NCBI GenBank assembly: GCA_002297045.1
Contig: DBJE01000010.1
Location: 1-64,000 of the forward strand
From: Caryophanales bacterium UBA784
GTDB lineage: Bacteria > Bacillota_I > Bacilli_A > RFN20 > CAG-288
Direction of reading: 5' to 3'
Length of the DNA: 64,000 bases
The notes under the pieces are model-generated. The model had not been told where the DNA came from. It saw only the letters and a list, made by a program, of their open reading frames with translations, and ran no database searches. The translations under genes were made by a program, and so were the position numbers. Below, piece after piece: positions 52,097-61,023 of this stretch; positions within the stretch are counted from its first letter, which is position 1; each line of letters begins with the position of its first letter.

Positions 52097-53827
52097 ATGG
52101 TGGAAACCATCGACATTGTCCTATTCGTCCTTTCTTTCCTTGCAGGCTTTTCTCCTCTTGCCATAGACAGAATACGAAACCGTAAGGTGAAGAACAGGGA
52201 ATATTGGAAAACACACCAGTATCTCGCCTTTAGCTGTCTGTTTCTTGCCATTGGTTCCTTTGTCCGCCTCTGCCTGCTTGACTCACTCCCCGGAGGACTA
52301 AACCAGGATGAGGCAAGTGCAGGGTATGACGCCTTTAGTATCAGGAACTATGGAATAGACCGGAACGGCAGGAAGTTTCCTGTCCATCTGATTGCCTGGG
52401 GAAGCGGGCAGAACGTGGCCTATTCTTATCTAGCTAGGCCGTTCCTTAAACTACTCGGAAATACCACAATCGCCTTACGTCTTCCTATGGCAGTTATGGG
52501 TTGCCTGTCACTTTATGTTCTTTACTTTACACTTCGGACATTTATGAATGATGCTTCTTCCTGCTTTATACTTATCTTTCTTGCCATCAATCCGTGGCAT
52601 ATCAGGAAAAGCCGGTGGGCACTAGAGTCGAACCTCTTTCCGGAGCTCGTCCTTCTTGCCTTACTTCTTCTTGTTCTTAGCCTACGCAGGAAGAACTATT
52701 TCTGCTTCTATTTCTCCGCCATTCTGCTCTCCTTTTCTGCCTATAGCTATGGAACTTCCTATTTCTTCCTCTTCTTCTTTGTTCTCGGCTTCCTCCTTTA
52801 TCTCCTCAGGAAAAGAATCTTCCCTTGGTACCATAGCGTTCTTTATCTCTCTCTTGTCGCCATCCTCTGCCTTCCGATAAGGCTCTTTCTTTATGTGAAC
52901 GTTTTTGATAAAGAGACCATTCATCTTCTCTGGTTCGATATTCCTAAACTGAAGGTAAGCCGGTTCTCTTCCGTCACTTCCCTTTTTTCCGGGAATTTCC
53001 TGATGAACTGGAAGAATAATTTCGGAGAAGGAAGGAAACTTCTTATTACCCAGAACGATTCTCTTCCCTGGAATTCCATTCCTCTGTATGGCACCCTTTA
53101 TTTCCTTACCCTTCCTTTTGCCCTGATCGGTTTATTCCATAGAACCAAGAAGAGTTTAAAGGATATTCTTCTTTTTGGCCTTAGGGACAAGGAAAAGGCA
53201 CGAGACTTCTATTTTTATCTCTTAAGACTTGCTCTTTTTGTCTCTTTACTCAGGATGGGCATCCTAAGCAACAACATCAACCGGATCAATATCATCTGGC
53301 CTCTTTTGATTCTCCTCGGTGCACAGGGAATCCTTGACGTCCTTTCCTACTTTAAGGATAAACAGCCTGTCAAGTATACTCTTTCTTCCCTTGTCACCCT
53401 TTATTATCTTGGCTCTTTTGTCTCCTTCTCATTGACTTATTCCCTTTCCTACTGCAAGAAGAACATCTCTCCGATCTTCCATGAGTCTTTCCGTGAAGCT
53501 TTGCTCTTCTCGGAAAAGATCAAGCATGAGACAACCTATGTCTCCCCTAAGGCAAACTACACCCTTGTCCTTTACTACACCAAGTATAAGACAAAGGATT
53601 ATGTCGACACTGTCATAAGGAAGAATCCAGGCTCTGCCTTTGAAAACCCCTATTCCTTCAAAGGCTATGTCTTCTCTCTTCCTTCCACGCTGGAAAAAGG
53701 AAACACCTATATCGTCTACAATGATGAGAATCCTTATTCAAAAGAAGAGAGGAAACCCTATAAAATAACCCCGTTCCTTTACTATTCCGTCATTGACACG
53801 ACAGAACAAATCGAATGTGTCCAATAA
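52097..53827 (+). CDS. GT39-like polyprenyl-sugar glycosyltransferase, membrane
   Basis: A 576-residue protein with about eleven membrane segments, related to ArnT/PMT-type (GT39/GT-C) glycosyltransferases that use lipid-linked sugars. The first extracytoplasmic loop has GGLNQDEASAGYDAFSI with the catalytic-type acidic residues, then IDRNGRKFPVHLIAWGSGQN, LAMPFLKLLG and INPWHIMKSRWALESNLFPEL, where AGG codons replace the family Met. It has a strong AGGAGG ribosome-binding site. It precedes an LtaS-like sulfatase by 83 bases and probably glycosylates a surface polymer, perhaps the same one the sulfatase-like protein modifies. Confidence 0.88.
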   Translation: MVETIDIVLFVLSFLAGFSPLAIDRIRNRKVKNREYWKTHQYLAFSCLFLAIGSFVRLCLLDSLPGGLNQDEASAGYDAFSIRNYGIDRNGRKFPVHLIAWGSGQNVAYSYLARPFLKLLGNTTIALRLPMAVMGCLSLYVLYFTLRTFMNDASSCFILIFLAINPWHIRKSRWALESNLFPELVLLALLLLVLSLRRKNYFCFYFSAILLSFSAYSYGTSYFFLFFFVLGFLLYLLRKRIFPWYHSVLYLSLVAILCLPIRLFLYVNVFDKETIHLLWFDIPKLKVSRFSSVTSLFSGNFLMNWKNNFGEGRKLLITQNDSLPWNSIPLYGTLYFLTLPFALIGLFHRTKKSLKDILLFGLRDKEKARDFYFYLLRLALFVSLLRMGILSNNINRINIIWPLLILLGAQGILDVLSYFKDKQPVKYTLSSLVTLYYLGSFVSFSLTYSLSYCKKNISPIFHESFREALLFSEKIKHETTYVSPKANYTLVLYYTKYKTKDYVDTVIRKNPGSAFENPYSFKGYVFSLPSTLEKGNTYIVYNDENPYSKEERKPYKITPFLYYSVIDTTEQIECVQ

Positions 53828-53840
53828 GTAACCGCTTTCA
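53827..53840 (+). promoter_or_regulatory. cre-like site before the sulfatase gene
   Basis: AGTAACCGCTTTCA matches 13 of 14 positions of the cre consensus. It begins on the last base of the upstream stop codon, 70 bases before the sulfatase start. Confidence 0.4.
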
Positions 53841-53910
53841 CCCCAGCTCAAAAAGGGAACTGTAAATTTTTCGTAGAAAAGCCTGTCCCGTTTCTTTACT
53901 ATTTTGACAA

Positions 53911-55869
53911 ATGGAATGGAAGCGGGAAAGAATTAACGGAAGAGGAAGAAGGAAGGCCGGATTAAAGAAGAGGGGAATCTTCTTCCTCTTTTCTCTTGTC
54001 TTCGTCCTGCTTAGGATCGGCTTCTCCCTGAGATGGAGGAGGAATAACTGGGAGAATCTGACTTTCTTTGAACTGATTACCCAGCTGAAGTCCCTTTCCG
54101 GTGTGTCAAAGGAGAGCATCCTCAACTTTGCCGTTGAGGTTCTTCTTCCTTCTCTTATCATCTTTTTTATCCTTCTTACTCTTTCCCTTCTGCTTTATAC
54201 CTACAGGAGAAACAAGGAAATAAAAAGAAAGAAGGCTATCCTTCTTACCCCTCTCTGCTTTTCCCTTGTCTGTTCCTTCTGCTTATCTTTTCCGGAAAGC
54301 ATAAAGGCCTATCAATACCTAGGAATCAGTGACTACCTCCATAATGCCTCTAAACCGTCGGAATTTATCGACGACAACTATGTATCCCCAAACGAAACGA
54401 CTCTGACCTTTCCGGAAAAGAAAAAGAACCTCATCATCCTCTTTAGGGAATCCAGGGAAAGGACCTATTCCGATAAGGAACATGGCGGATATGAACAGGA
54501 GAACTATATTCCACAGCTGACGGATTTAGCTAGGGAGAGGGAATGCTTTTCTGATTCCCTCACCCTTAACGGTGCCACTCCTCTTACCTATACGACCTGG
54601 ACAAGGGCGGCACTTTTCTCCTATACCTGTGGGCTTCCTTTTAAGACATCCCTTGGTCAGAATAACAGGGATACCCAGGAAACCTTCTTCCCGCATGTCG
54701 TCTCCTTAGGTGACATCCTAAATACGCAGGGTTATGACCAGACCTTCCTTTGCGGAAGCGATGCCTCCTTTGCCGGAAGAAAACTGTACTTCCAGAGCCA
54801 TGGGAATTATGCCATCCATGATTTCTACACCTATCAGGAAAAGTACGGAGTAGGGGTGGAAAACCAGTGGGGCTTTAGGGACTATCATCTCTTTGATTAT
54901 GCCAAAGAGGAAATCAAGGAGAAGGGAAGACAGTACGATGAGAAAGGAATCCCCTTCAACTATGACTTTCTGACCGTAGACACTCATTTCTATGTCGGCG
55001 GAAATGGTAAGCAACAGGATGGGTTCCTCTGCGAAAAGTGCCAGGATAATTTCCCTGGCAACCAATATGCCAACGTCATAGCCTGCTCTAGCAGACAGGC
55101 CAGTGATTTTGTCTCCTGGTTCTACGGCAAGGACGGGAATGAGGATGTCTCCTTAAACACGAGAGAAAACACGACTCTCGTCCTTCTTGGAGACCATGAG
55201 ACTAGGTCTGGCTATTTCTGTAAGCAGGCGGACAAAGACGGCTATGACCGGAAGACCTATGTCTGCTTCATCAACAGCCAGAAGACGCGGAAAAACAAGA
55301 CGAAAAGAATCTATTCCCACTTTGACATCTTCCCTACTTTGCTTTCCAGTATCGGAGTGGACATTGAAGGGGATAAGCTCTCGCTAGGGGTAGACTTATT
55401 CAGCGACAGAAAGACCTATCTAGAAGAAAACGACAAAGACTATATCAATCAGCAGTTACAGGGGAAGAGCAAGGTCATCGACTCTTTGTTGGAAGTCAAT
55501 CCCTACGAGTATAGTTACCTTAAGCGTAGGGGAAGGCTTCCTAGTGCCTCTTCTTCCTATGAAGAAAAAGAAGAGGAGATTCTTTTCCTTCTCTCCGGTC
55601 TGAAGAAGAACGGACTGGACGAAGAACTCATCCACCCGAAAAGGAGTCTCACGATAAAGGGAGAGGAAAAAGAATACCTAAGGGAAGAAAAGGGGAAAGA
55701 CTATATTCTTGCCTTGAACAAAGAGGAACTCAGGGACAAAGAAGGAAAACTATCCTTTACCTGCTCCTTCACCAGGGAAGGAAAGACAAGCGGAAATATT
55801 TATTCCTTATCGACATTGGAAGTCAAAAGCGAAGAAGAGAAGACCTCTTCGGATACACAGACTAAATAG
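53911..55869 (+). CDS. LtaS-like sulfatase-family membrane protein
   Basis: A 652-residue membrane-anchored alkaline-phosphatase-superfamily protein of the lipoteichoic-acid synthase type. Three membrane segments lie at about 24-40, 80-103 and 108-128, followed by the extracytoplasmic catalytic domain from about 165. Motifs are NLIILFMESMEMTYSDKEHGG (three AGG-encoded Met; relatives have LESMETTY), TYTTWTMAALFSYTCGLP with the nucleophile Thr, FLCGSDASFAGRKLYF, LTVDTHF, NVIACSSRQASDFV, LLGDHETRSGY and IYSHFDIFPTLLSSIGV. It would add glycerol phosphate or another phospho-group to a surface polymer. The ATG lacks a good ribosome-binding site, so translational coupling to the upstream gene is possible. 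It overlaps the convergent phosphatase gene by 8 bases. Confidence 0.9.
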   Translation: MEWKRERINGRGRRKAGLKKRGIFFLFSLVFVLLRIGFSLRWRRNNWENLTFFELITQLKSLSGVSKESILNFAVEVLLPSLIIFFILLTLSLLLYTYRRNKEIKRKKAILLTPLCFSLVCSFCLSFPESIKAYQYLGISDYLHNASKPSEFIDDNYVSPNETTLTFPEKKKNLIILFRESRERTYSDKEHGGYEQENYIPQLTDLARERECFSDSLTLNGATPLTYTTWTRAALFSYTCGLPFKTSLGQNNRDTQETFFPHVVSLGDILNTQGYDQTFLCGSDASFAGRKLYFQSHGNYAIHDFYTYQEKYGVGVENQWGFRDYHLFDYAKEEIKEKGRQYDEKGIPFNYDFLTVDTHFYVGGNGKQQDGFLCEKCQDNFPGNQYANVIACSSRQASDFVSWFYGKDGNEDVSLNTRENTTLVLLGDHETRSGYFCKQADKDGYDRKTYVCFINSQKTRKNKTKRIYSHFDIFPTLLSSIGVDIEGDKLSLGVDLFSDRKTYLEENDKDYINQQLQGKSKVIDSLLEVNPYEYSYLKRRGRLPSASSSYEEKEEEILFLLSGLKKNGLDEELIHPKRSLTIKGEEKEYLREEKGKDYILALNKEELRDKEGKLSFTCSFTREGKTSGNIYSLSTLEVKSEEEKTSSDTQTK

Positions 55870-56413
55870 ATCCGTCGTCTAGGACAAAAGTCATTAGCTG
55901 GCAGTTATCCACCTTGAAGGTAAAGAACTCCTCGTTGCTCCTGTCGTGGAAATAGGAATAGACGATCCGGGAGATGCCTTGGTGGCCGACGACAAGGATG
56001 TTTTTTCCTTTTTCCTTTTCCTTCCTTTCATCGAAGAAGGAATAGATCCGGCAGGCTGCCTGGAAATAGTTCTCCCCGTGAGGATAGTGGTAGGCGACTC
56101 TGGCCGAATTCTCCTTGAGGAAAGGATCAAAGCGGCTCTTCCCGTCGATGTCGCCATAGTTGATTTCCAATAGTCTTGGATCCTTGACAATTTCTATCTT
56201 CCGTCCCTGAAGGGCAATCTCTGCCGTCTCATAGGCACGGCATAAGGGGGAGGAATAGGCTTTGTCTAGATGAACTAAGGCAAGGGACTTCTTAAGTCCT
56301 TCCGCCTGCTCTCTTCCCTCTATGGAAAGAGGAATGTCAAAGCGTCCCTGCGTCTTATTCTCCTTGTTCCACTCGGTGAGTCCGTGTCTTGTGTAATAAA
56401 CCGTTGTCATCAT
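55862..56413 (-). CDS. Histidine phosphatase (phosphoglycerate mutase-like)
   Basis: A 183-residue branch-1 histidine phosphatase. The phosphohistidine motif is YTRHGLTEWN near the start, followed by TQGRFDIPLSIEGREQAEGL, YSSPLCRAYETAEIAL, LLEINYGDIDGK and the second His in VVGHQGISRIVYSYF. The family includes cofactor-dependent phosphoglycerate mutases and small-molecule phosphatases; the short length and lack of mutase-specific residues favour a phosphatase. ATG may be either of two consecutive codons (56411-56413 or the next). Its 3' end overlaps the sulfatase gene. Substrate unknown. Confidence 0.88.
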   Translation of the reverse strand: MMTTVYYTRHGLTEWNKENKTQGRFDIPLSIEGREQAEGLKKSLALVHLDKAYSSPLCRAYETAEIALQGRKIEIVKDPRLLEINYGDIDGKSRFDPFLKENSARVAYHYPHGENYFQAACRIYSFFDERKEKEKGKNILVVGHQGISRIVYSYFHDRSNEEFFTFKVDNCQLMTFVLDDGSI

Positions 56414-56463
56414 GCTTTAAGTATACCCTAGGGAAAGCACTTTTCTGCCACGTGTTATCCTTT

Positions 56464-56476
56464 GGTAAGCGTTACC
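56464..56476. promoter_or_regulatory. LacI-type operator
   Basis: GGTAAGCGTTACC is nearly palindromic and typical of MalR/LacI-family operators. It lies 120 bases upstream of the GPH transporter gene and 51 bases upstream of the divergent phosphatase start. Confidence 0.5.
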
Positions 56477-56552
56477 TAGAGACAATCTACGACACGAAAG
56501 CATCAATCTGTGCCGATAATCACCAAAAACAAAGAAAGAGTATTATCCTTTC

Positions 56553-56566
56553 TGTAAACGCTTACC
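56553..56566. promoter_or_regulatory. LacI/cre-like operator before the GPH transporter
   Basis: TGTAAACGCTTACC matches 13 of 14 cre positions and forms an inverted repeat GTAA-ACGC-TTAC. It lies 18 bases before the start codon, next to the ribosome-binding site. With the site at 56464 it may allow looping repression. Confidence 0.55.
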
Positions 56567-56583
56567 AAAGGAGAACCTTTTCT

Positions 56584-58554
56584 ATGGAAAAGACTAAAGA
56601 GAAGAAATCCGTGTTTACCACCCCCCTATTCTCATCCAAAATCAAGAAAAGCGCCGTATCCCTGTTCCCGGAAGCGGGACTTGGCTATCTGATCGGCCCT
56701 CTTCTTGCCTTAATCAGCAATGGCGTAGTCAACAGGTGGCTTATCCAGTACTGGGACAAGGTATTAAGGCTCAAGGAGTGGAATCCTCTCTTTGAGACCC
56801 TGATGCCGATTGTCTCCTCTATCGTCATCGTCATCGGAAACCTGCTTGTAGGAAAATTAAGGGAACGCAAGCCCACTCTTGCCGGAAAGGCACGTCCTTT
56901 CATTCTCTTAGGAAGGCCGCTTATCGCCCTTGCCCTCCTTGTCCTCTTCTTAGTCCCCCTTCCTGCCGGGGCCGGAGGAACCACATCGAATCTTAGGGCA
57001 TCGATTGTCATCGCCGTAGGCTATAACCTTTATTACGCCTTGGCCTGGCCGATTTACTACACCTCCCATTCTGCTTTGGTTAATCTTTCCACCCGCGACG
57101 GAGGGAAGCGCGGACTTCTCTCTACCTGCATCATGGCTGCCCAGCTTGGGGCATCTGGCGTCTCGGGAAGGGCTGGAGGTCTTCTTGTCGACTTAATCGG
57201 CCTTCTTCCCAAGTATTCCGTTAGCGGCGTCAAAGAGACCTTCACTTCCCTTAATGATGCCACGACCTATGCGAAAGCCAATGGAATTGCCACGGAGGAG
57301 ATTAAAGAACTTATCTCCCCTTCCCAGGCAAACAGCAAGTGGACCATTTTAAGGATCATCAGGATTGTCTGCCTTGTCCTTGGCTGTCTTCTTGAGTATT
57401 ACTTCACCCGTGAACGCATTACCGAAGAGAACATCAAGAATGCGACCAATAAGGAAGGCGATACGAGGGAAGTAAAGAGCGCGACAAGGAAAGAACAGAG
57501 GAAGATCTGTGTCAAGGATAAATACTGGTGGCTTATTATCGTCTTCTTCTTCCTTTATCAGTTCGGCGGACAGAGGAAGAATAACGACAGGTCCTTCTAT
57601 TCCCAGGCCATGACCTCCGGAACGACTCTTTCGTCCATAATTAACACTGTCGGTGCCATCCCTACAGCCTTAGGAAGGCTTGTTGTCTGGCCTCTTGCCA
57701 ATAAGTTCGGCAAGGCTAAGACGATTGTCGGCGGCTCCCTTCTCGCCTTCTTAGGCTCTCTTCTTGCCTTTGCCTGTTTGATGCCTTCCTTCTCCTCCAC
57801 CGCCGCCGTCTCCACTATCTCCGTCACCTCTTTCTGCGTCAAGGCCTTAGGTACCGCTCCGGCCAGGTACATCTCCTTAGCCCTTCTTGCCAACGTCCTC
57901 GACCATCAGGAAGCCCTCTATGGAAAGAGAACGGATGGTTTCACTAGGGCCGTATATGGTTCCATCATGGTGGCTATGTCCGGTGTCTGCAATGGCATCA
58001 TTGCCGGTCTTAATGCCGTAACCCCAAGGGAGAACCAGAAGCTTGTCCATACGATCCTAGGCTTCCTTGTCGAAGGCGTCTGTTATCTTGCAAGGGCCCT
58101 TAGGTTCTTGGCAAGGACTGTCGAAAAGTTCACGAAGCTTGACAATGAGACCATCGAAGAACATCAGAAGGACCTCTGCCTGAAGGAAGGCAAGGAGTGG
58201 ATTACTCCCAAAGACCGGGCCAAGAGGGAAGACGAAGAGGTTGCAAGACAGCTCGAGGAAGCCCGTGTCCACCAGCTTAAAGCGGACTGCGAGAAGAAGC
58301 ATCTGGACTTTGACAAGGAAAACGGGAAGTATCTCGCTAAGAAGGAAAAGCAGGAAAGGGAAGCAAAGGAAAAGAAGGAAGCCGCCGAGAAGAAGAAGGA
58401 ACAGGCAAAGGAGGCTAAGGAAGCCAAGTTTGCCGCCCTTCCTAAGGAAAAACAGGAAAAGATCCTTGCCAAGCAGGCGGTGGAAGAAAAGAAGCTTCGG
58501 GACGAATATAACCTTCTTCTCCTTAAGGCAAAGGAAAGCGGCTTAGCTGTTTAG
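56584..58554 (+). CDS. GPH-family sugar transporter with C-terminal coiled coil
   Basis: A 656-residue importer of the glycoside-pentoside-hexuronide cation symporter/MFS type, about 12 membrane segments from 45 to 530. Recognisable parts are GYLIGPLLALISNGVVNRWLIQYW, LVGKLRERKPTLAGKARPFILLGMPLIALALL (Met from AGG), YYTSHSALVNLSTRDGGKRGLLST and YQFGGQRKNNDRSFYSQAM. The last 115 residues are an unusual Lys/Glu/Ala-rich coiled coil (KEKQEMEAKEKKEAAEKKKEQ), not present in MelB-type carriers of about 450-500 residues. The ATG at 56584 follows AAAGGAGA; the longer frame back to 56389 runs through the operator region. It precedes a GH3 gene by 10 bases: import then hydrolysis. Confidence 0.88.
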   Translation: MEKTKEKKSVFTTPLFSSKIKKSAVSLFPEAGLGYLIGPLLALISNGVVNRWLIQYWDKVLRLKEWNPLFETLMPIVSSIVIVIGNLLVGKLRERKPTLAGKARPFILLGRPLIALALLVLFLVPLPAGAGGTTSNLRASIVIAVGYNLYYALAWPIYYTSHSALVNLSTRDGGKRGLLSTCIMAAQLGASGVSGRAGGLLVDLIGLLPKYSVSGVKETFTSLNDATTYAKANGIATEEIKELISPSQANSKWTILRIIRIVCLVLGCLLEYYFTRERITEENIKNATNKEGDTREVKSATRKEQRKICVKDKYWWLIIVFFFLYQFGGQRKNNDRSFYSQAMTSGTTLSSIINTVGAIPTALGRLVVWPLANKFGKAKTIVGGSLLAFLGSLLAFACLMPSFSSTAAVSTISVTSFCVKALGTAPARYISLALLANVLDHQEALYGKRTDGFTRAVYGSIMVAMSGVCNGIIAGLNAVTPRENQKLVHTILGFLVEGVCYLARALRFLARTVEKFTKLDNETIEEHQKDLCLKEGKEWITPKDRAKREDEEVARQLEEARVHQLKADCEKKHLDFDKENGKYLAKKEKQEREAKEKKEAAEKKKEQAKEAKEAKFAALPKEKQEKILAKQAVEEKKLRDEYNLLLLKAKESGLAV

Positions 58555-58564
58555 GAGGAACAGA

Positions 58565-61021
58565 ATGAAATATCAGGACATCATTTCAAAAAGGACGCTG
58601 GAGCAGAAGGCTTCGCTTCTCTCCGGAAAGAACTTCTGGGAGACTGAGGATATTCCCGAACTTGGGATTGAAAGTATTTTCCTCTCCGACGGCCCGAACG
58701 GACTTCGGAAACAGGCTAAGGCGGCAGACCATCTTGGATTAAACCCTTCCATCCCCGCCGTCTGCAGGCCGACAAGTGCGACAAGGGCCAATTCCTGGGA
58801 TCCTGAGTTAGTCAAGACGGCCGCAAAGACCATCGGCGAGGAAGCCGCGGTCAGCGACGTCTCGGTTCTCTTAGGTCCTGGCATCAACAGGAAACGCAAC
58901 CCCCGCTGCGGACGGAATTTCGAGTACTTCTCCGAGGATCCCTATCTTGCCGGAAAACTTGCCGTCGGGTACATCACCGGCGTACAGGAAAACGGAATCG
59001 GCTGCTGCCTTAAGCATTTTGCCTGCAACAACCAGGAAATCCGCCGCATCACCTCAAACTCCGTCCTGGACGAACGGACAAGGCGGGAAATCTACCTGAC
59101 TGCCTTTGAAAGGGCGGTCAAGGAGGCTAAGCCTCTTTCCGTCAGGTCTTCCTATAACAAAATCAACGGGACCTATGCCAACGAGAATGTCCACCTCCTT
59201 GTCGACATTCTCCGCAAGGACTGGGGATTTAAAGGAATCGTCGTGTCCGACTGGGGCGGAGACAACGACCGCATCGAGGCAGTCAAGGCCCAGTCCGAAC
59301 TGGAAAGGCCGACGACCGATGGGGAAACAAACCGGGAAGTCGTCAAGGCCGTCAAGGAAGGAAGAATCAAGGAAGAGGACGTCGACCTTCTTGTCGACCG
59401 TCTCCTCGATGTCATCTTTACCACGAAGAAGAATTTAGAAGGGGCTCCGAAGGATTTCGATAAGCAGGAGCACCACCTTATTGCCCAGCATGTCGCGGAA
59501 GAGTCCCTTGTCCTTCTTAAGAACAAGGATGCCTTGCTTCCGCTTAAGCCGAACACCAAGGTTGCCATTATCGGAGATTTTGCCGAAAACAGGCGTTTCC
59601 AGGGTGCCGGAAGTTCCGTTGTCAATCCTCTGAAGGTCGATCAGATCAATGAGGTCTTAAAAGAGTATCCGCTGAATGTCGTCGGATATGAAAAAGGCTT
59701 CAAACGGTATGGAAAGAAAAGCCAGGGCAGGATTGATAAGGCCCTTAAGCTTGCCGACAAGGCCGATGTCATCCTTCTCTTCGCCGGCCTTGACGAAGTA
59801 AGCGAGGCCGAAGGCATCGACCGTGCCAACATCCGTCTTCCCCTTAACCAGCGGGAACTGATTTCCGCCCTGTACCATACCGGAAAGAAAATCGTCCTTG
59901 TCCTTGAATGCGGCGCTCCGATCGAAATGCCTTTTGCCGACCGGGTCGATGCGATTCTTCACGCCTATCTTGCCGGCGAAGCCGGGGCTAGAGCGATTCT
60001 CAATGTATTGACCGGAAAGGTCAATCCGTCCGGAAAGCTCGCGGAATCCTATCCTTATGGATATGCCGACTGTCCTTCTGCCGACCATTTTGGAAAGAAC
60101 GATAAGAACATCGAGTACCGGGAGAGCCTCTTTATCGGCTACCGCTACTATAACGGCTTCTGCCGTTCCGGGGCAAGATTCCCCTTCGGCTTTGGCTTAA
60201 GCTACACGACTTTCAGATACGATAACCTGAACGTGTCGGACAAAGGGGTTTCCTTTACCGTTACGAATACCGGAGACGTCGAGGGAAAGGAAATCGCCCA
60301 AAGGTACATCGGAAGGAAGGATTCCAAGATCTTCCGTGCCCCCTATGAACTAAAAGGCTTTGCCAAGGTCTTCCTTAAGGCTAAGGAGACGAAGGAAGTC
60401 TTTATTCCCTTCGATGAGTTCTCTTTCCGCTTCTTCTCCGTCAAGGACAATAAGTTTGAAGTGGAAGAGGGCAACTATCAGATTTATGTCGGACCAAGCA
60501 GTGTCGACTTCCCTTTGAAGGGAGAAATCCATAAGGAAGGCGTCGATGCTTCTTCTCTCTATGACAAAGAAAAGCTTCCCCACTATTTCTCCGGGGATGT
60601 CCGTCAGATCCCGGATGAGGAATTTGAAGCCCTTCTTGGCCACCCTATCCCTAAGGATGATACTTCCTATATCAAGAAGCATCGGATTAAGGTCGACTAT
60701 AATTCCTCTATCAGCGATCTCCATTATGCCAAAGGCTGGACCGGACGCCGTTTTGCCGGTGCCATCCGCTTTGCCATCAAGTTCCTTAAGGCTATCGGAA
60801 AGCGTACGACGGCGAATACCCTGATTAGGGGTGTATACTATAATCCGGTCCGTGCTCTTTCCCGGATGACGGGAGGAGCCATGAGTATGGCCCAGCTTGA
60901 CGGCCTGATTAGGATGTTCAACGGACACTTCTTCAAGGGTCTTCATCATCTCAATAAGAGGGGAAGACTTAAAAAGAAGAGGAAGAAAGAACAGGAGAAG
61001 AGGAAAAAACAGAAGGCTTGA
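58565..61021 (+). CDS. Cytoplasmic GH3 beta-glycosidase
   Basis: An 818-residue GH3 enzyme in the normal domain order, without a signal peptide. The barrel has FLSDGPNGLRKQ, DVSVLLGPGINMKRNPRCGRNFEYFSEDPYLAGKL, CLKHFACNNQE, NSVLDERTMREIYL and the nucleophile D229 in VVSDWGGDND. The second domain has LVLLKNKDALLPL and FGFGLSYTTF, then a fibronectin-like domain. DERTMREIYL has AGG (59081-59083) for Met beside CGG for Arg, and VMSSYNKING and SELEMPTTDG also need AGG=Met. The final 100 residues include a family tail (SMMTGGAMSMAQLDGLIMMFNGHFFKGL) and a very basic end. It hydrolyses imported beta-glucosides. Operon with the transporter and a glycosyltransferase. Confidence 0.95.
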   Translation: MKYQDIISKRTLEQKASLLSGKNFWETEDIPELGIESIFLSDGPNGLRKQAKAADHLGLNPSIPAVCRPTSATRANSWDPELVKTAAKTIGEEAAVSDVSVLLGPGINRKRNPRCGRNFEYFSEDPYLAGKLAVGYITGVQENGIGCCLKHFACNNQEIRRITSNSVLDERTRREIYLTAFERAVKEAKPLSVRSSYNKINGTYANENVHLLVDILRKDWGFKGIVVSDWGGDNDRIEAVKAQSELERPTTDGETNREVVKAVKEGRIKEEDVDLLVDRLLDVIFTTKKNLEGAPKDFDKQEHHLIAQHVAEESLVLLKNKDALLPLKPNTKVAIIGDFAENRRFQGAGSSVVNPLKVDQINEVLKEYPLNVVGYEKGFKRYGKKSQGRIDKALKLADKADVILLFAGLDEVSEAEGIDRANIRLPLNQRELISALYHTGKKIVLVLECGAPIEMPFADRVDAILHAYLAGEAGARAILNVLTGKVNPSGKLAESYPYGYADCPSADHFGKNDKNIEYRESLFIGYRYYNGFCRSGARFPFGFGLSYTTFRYDNLNVSDKGVSFTVTNTGDVEGKEIAQRYIGRKDSKIFRAPYELKGFAKVFLKAKETKEVFIPFDEFSFRFFSVKDNKFEVEEGNYQIYVGPSSVDFPLKGEIHKEGVDASSLYDKEKLPHYFSGDVRQIPDEEFEALLGHPIPKDDTSYIKKHRIKVDYNSSISDLHYAKGWTGRRFAGAIRFAIKFLKAIGKRTTANTLIRGVYYNPVRALSRMTGGAMSMAQLDGLIRMFNGHFFKGLHHLNKRGRLKKKRKKEQEKRKKQKA

Positions 61022-61023
61022 TT

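Noticed and set aside
61018..61023. TTG start for the GT2 gene
   Set aside because: It overlaps the GH3 stop and is followed two codons later by ATG, from which the family's N-terminal strand begins.
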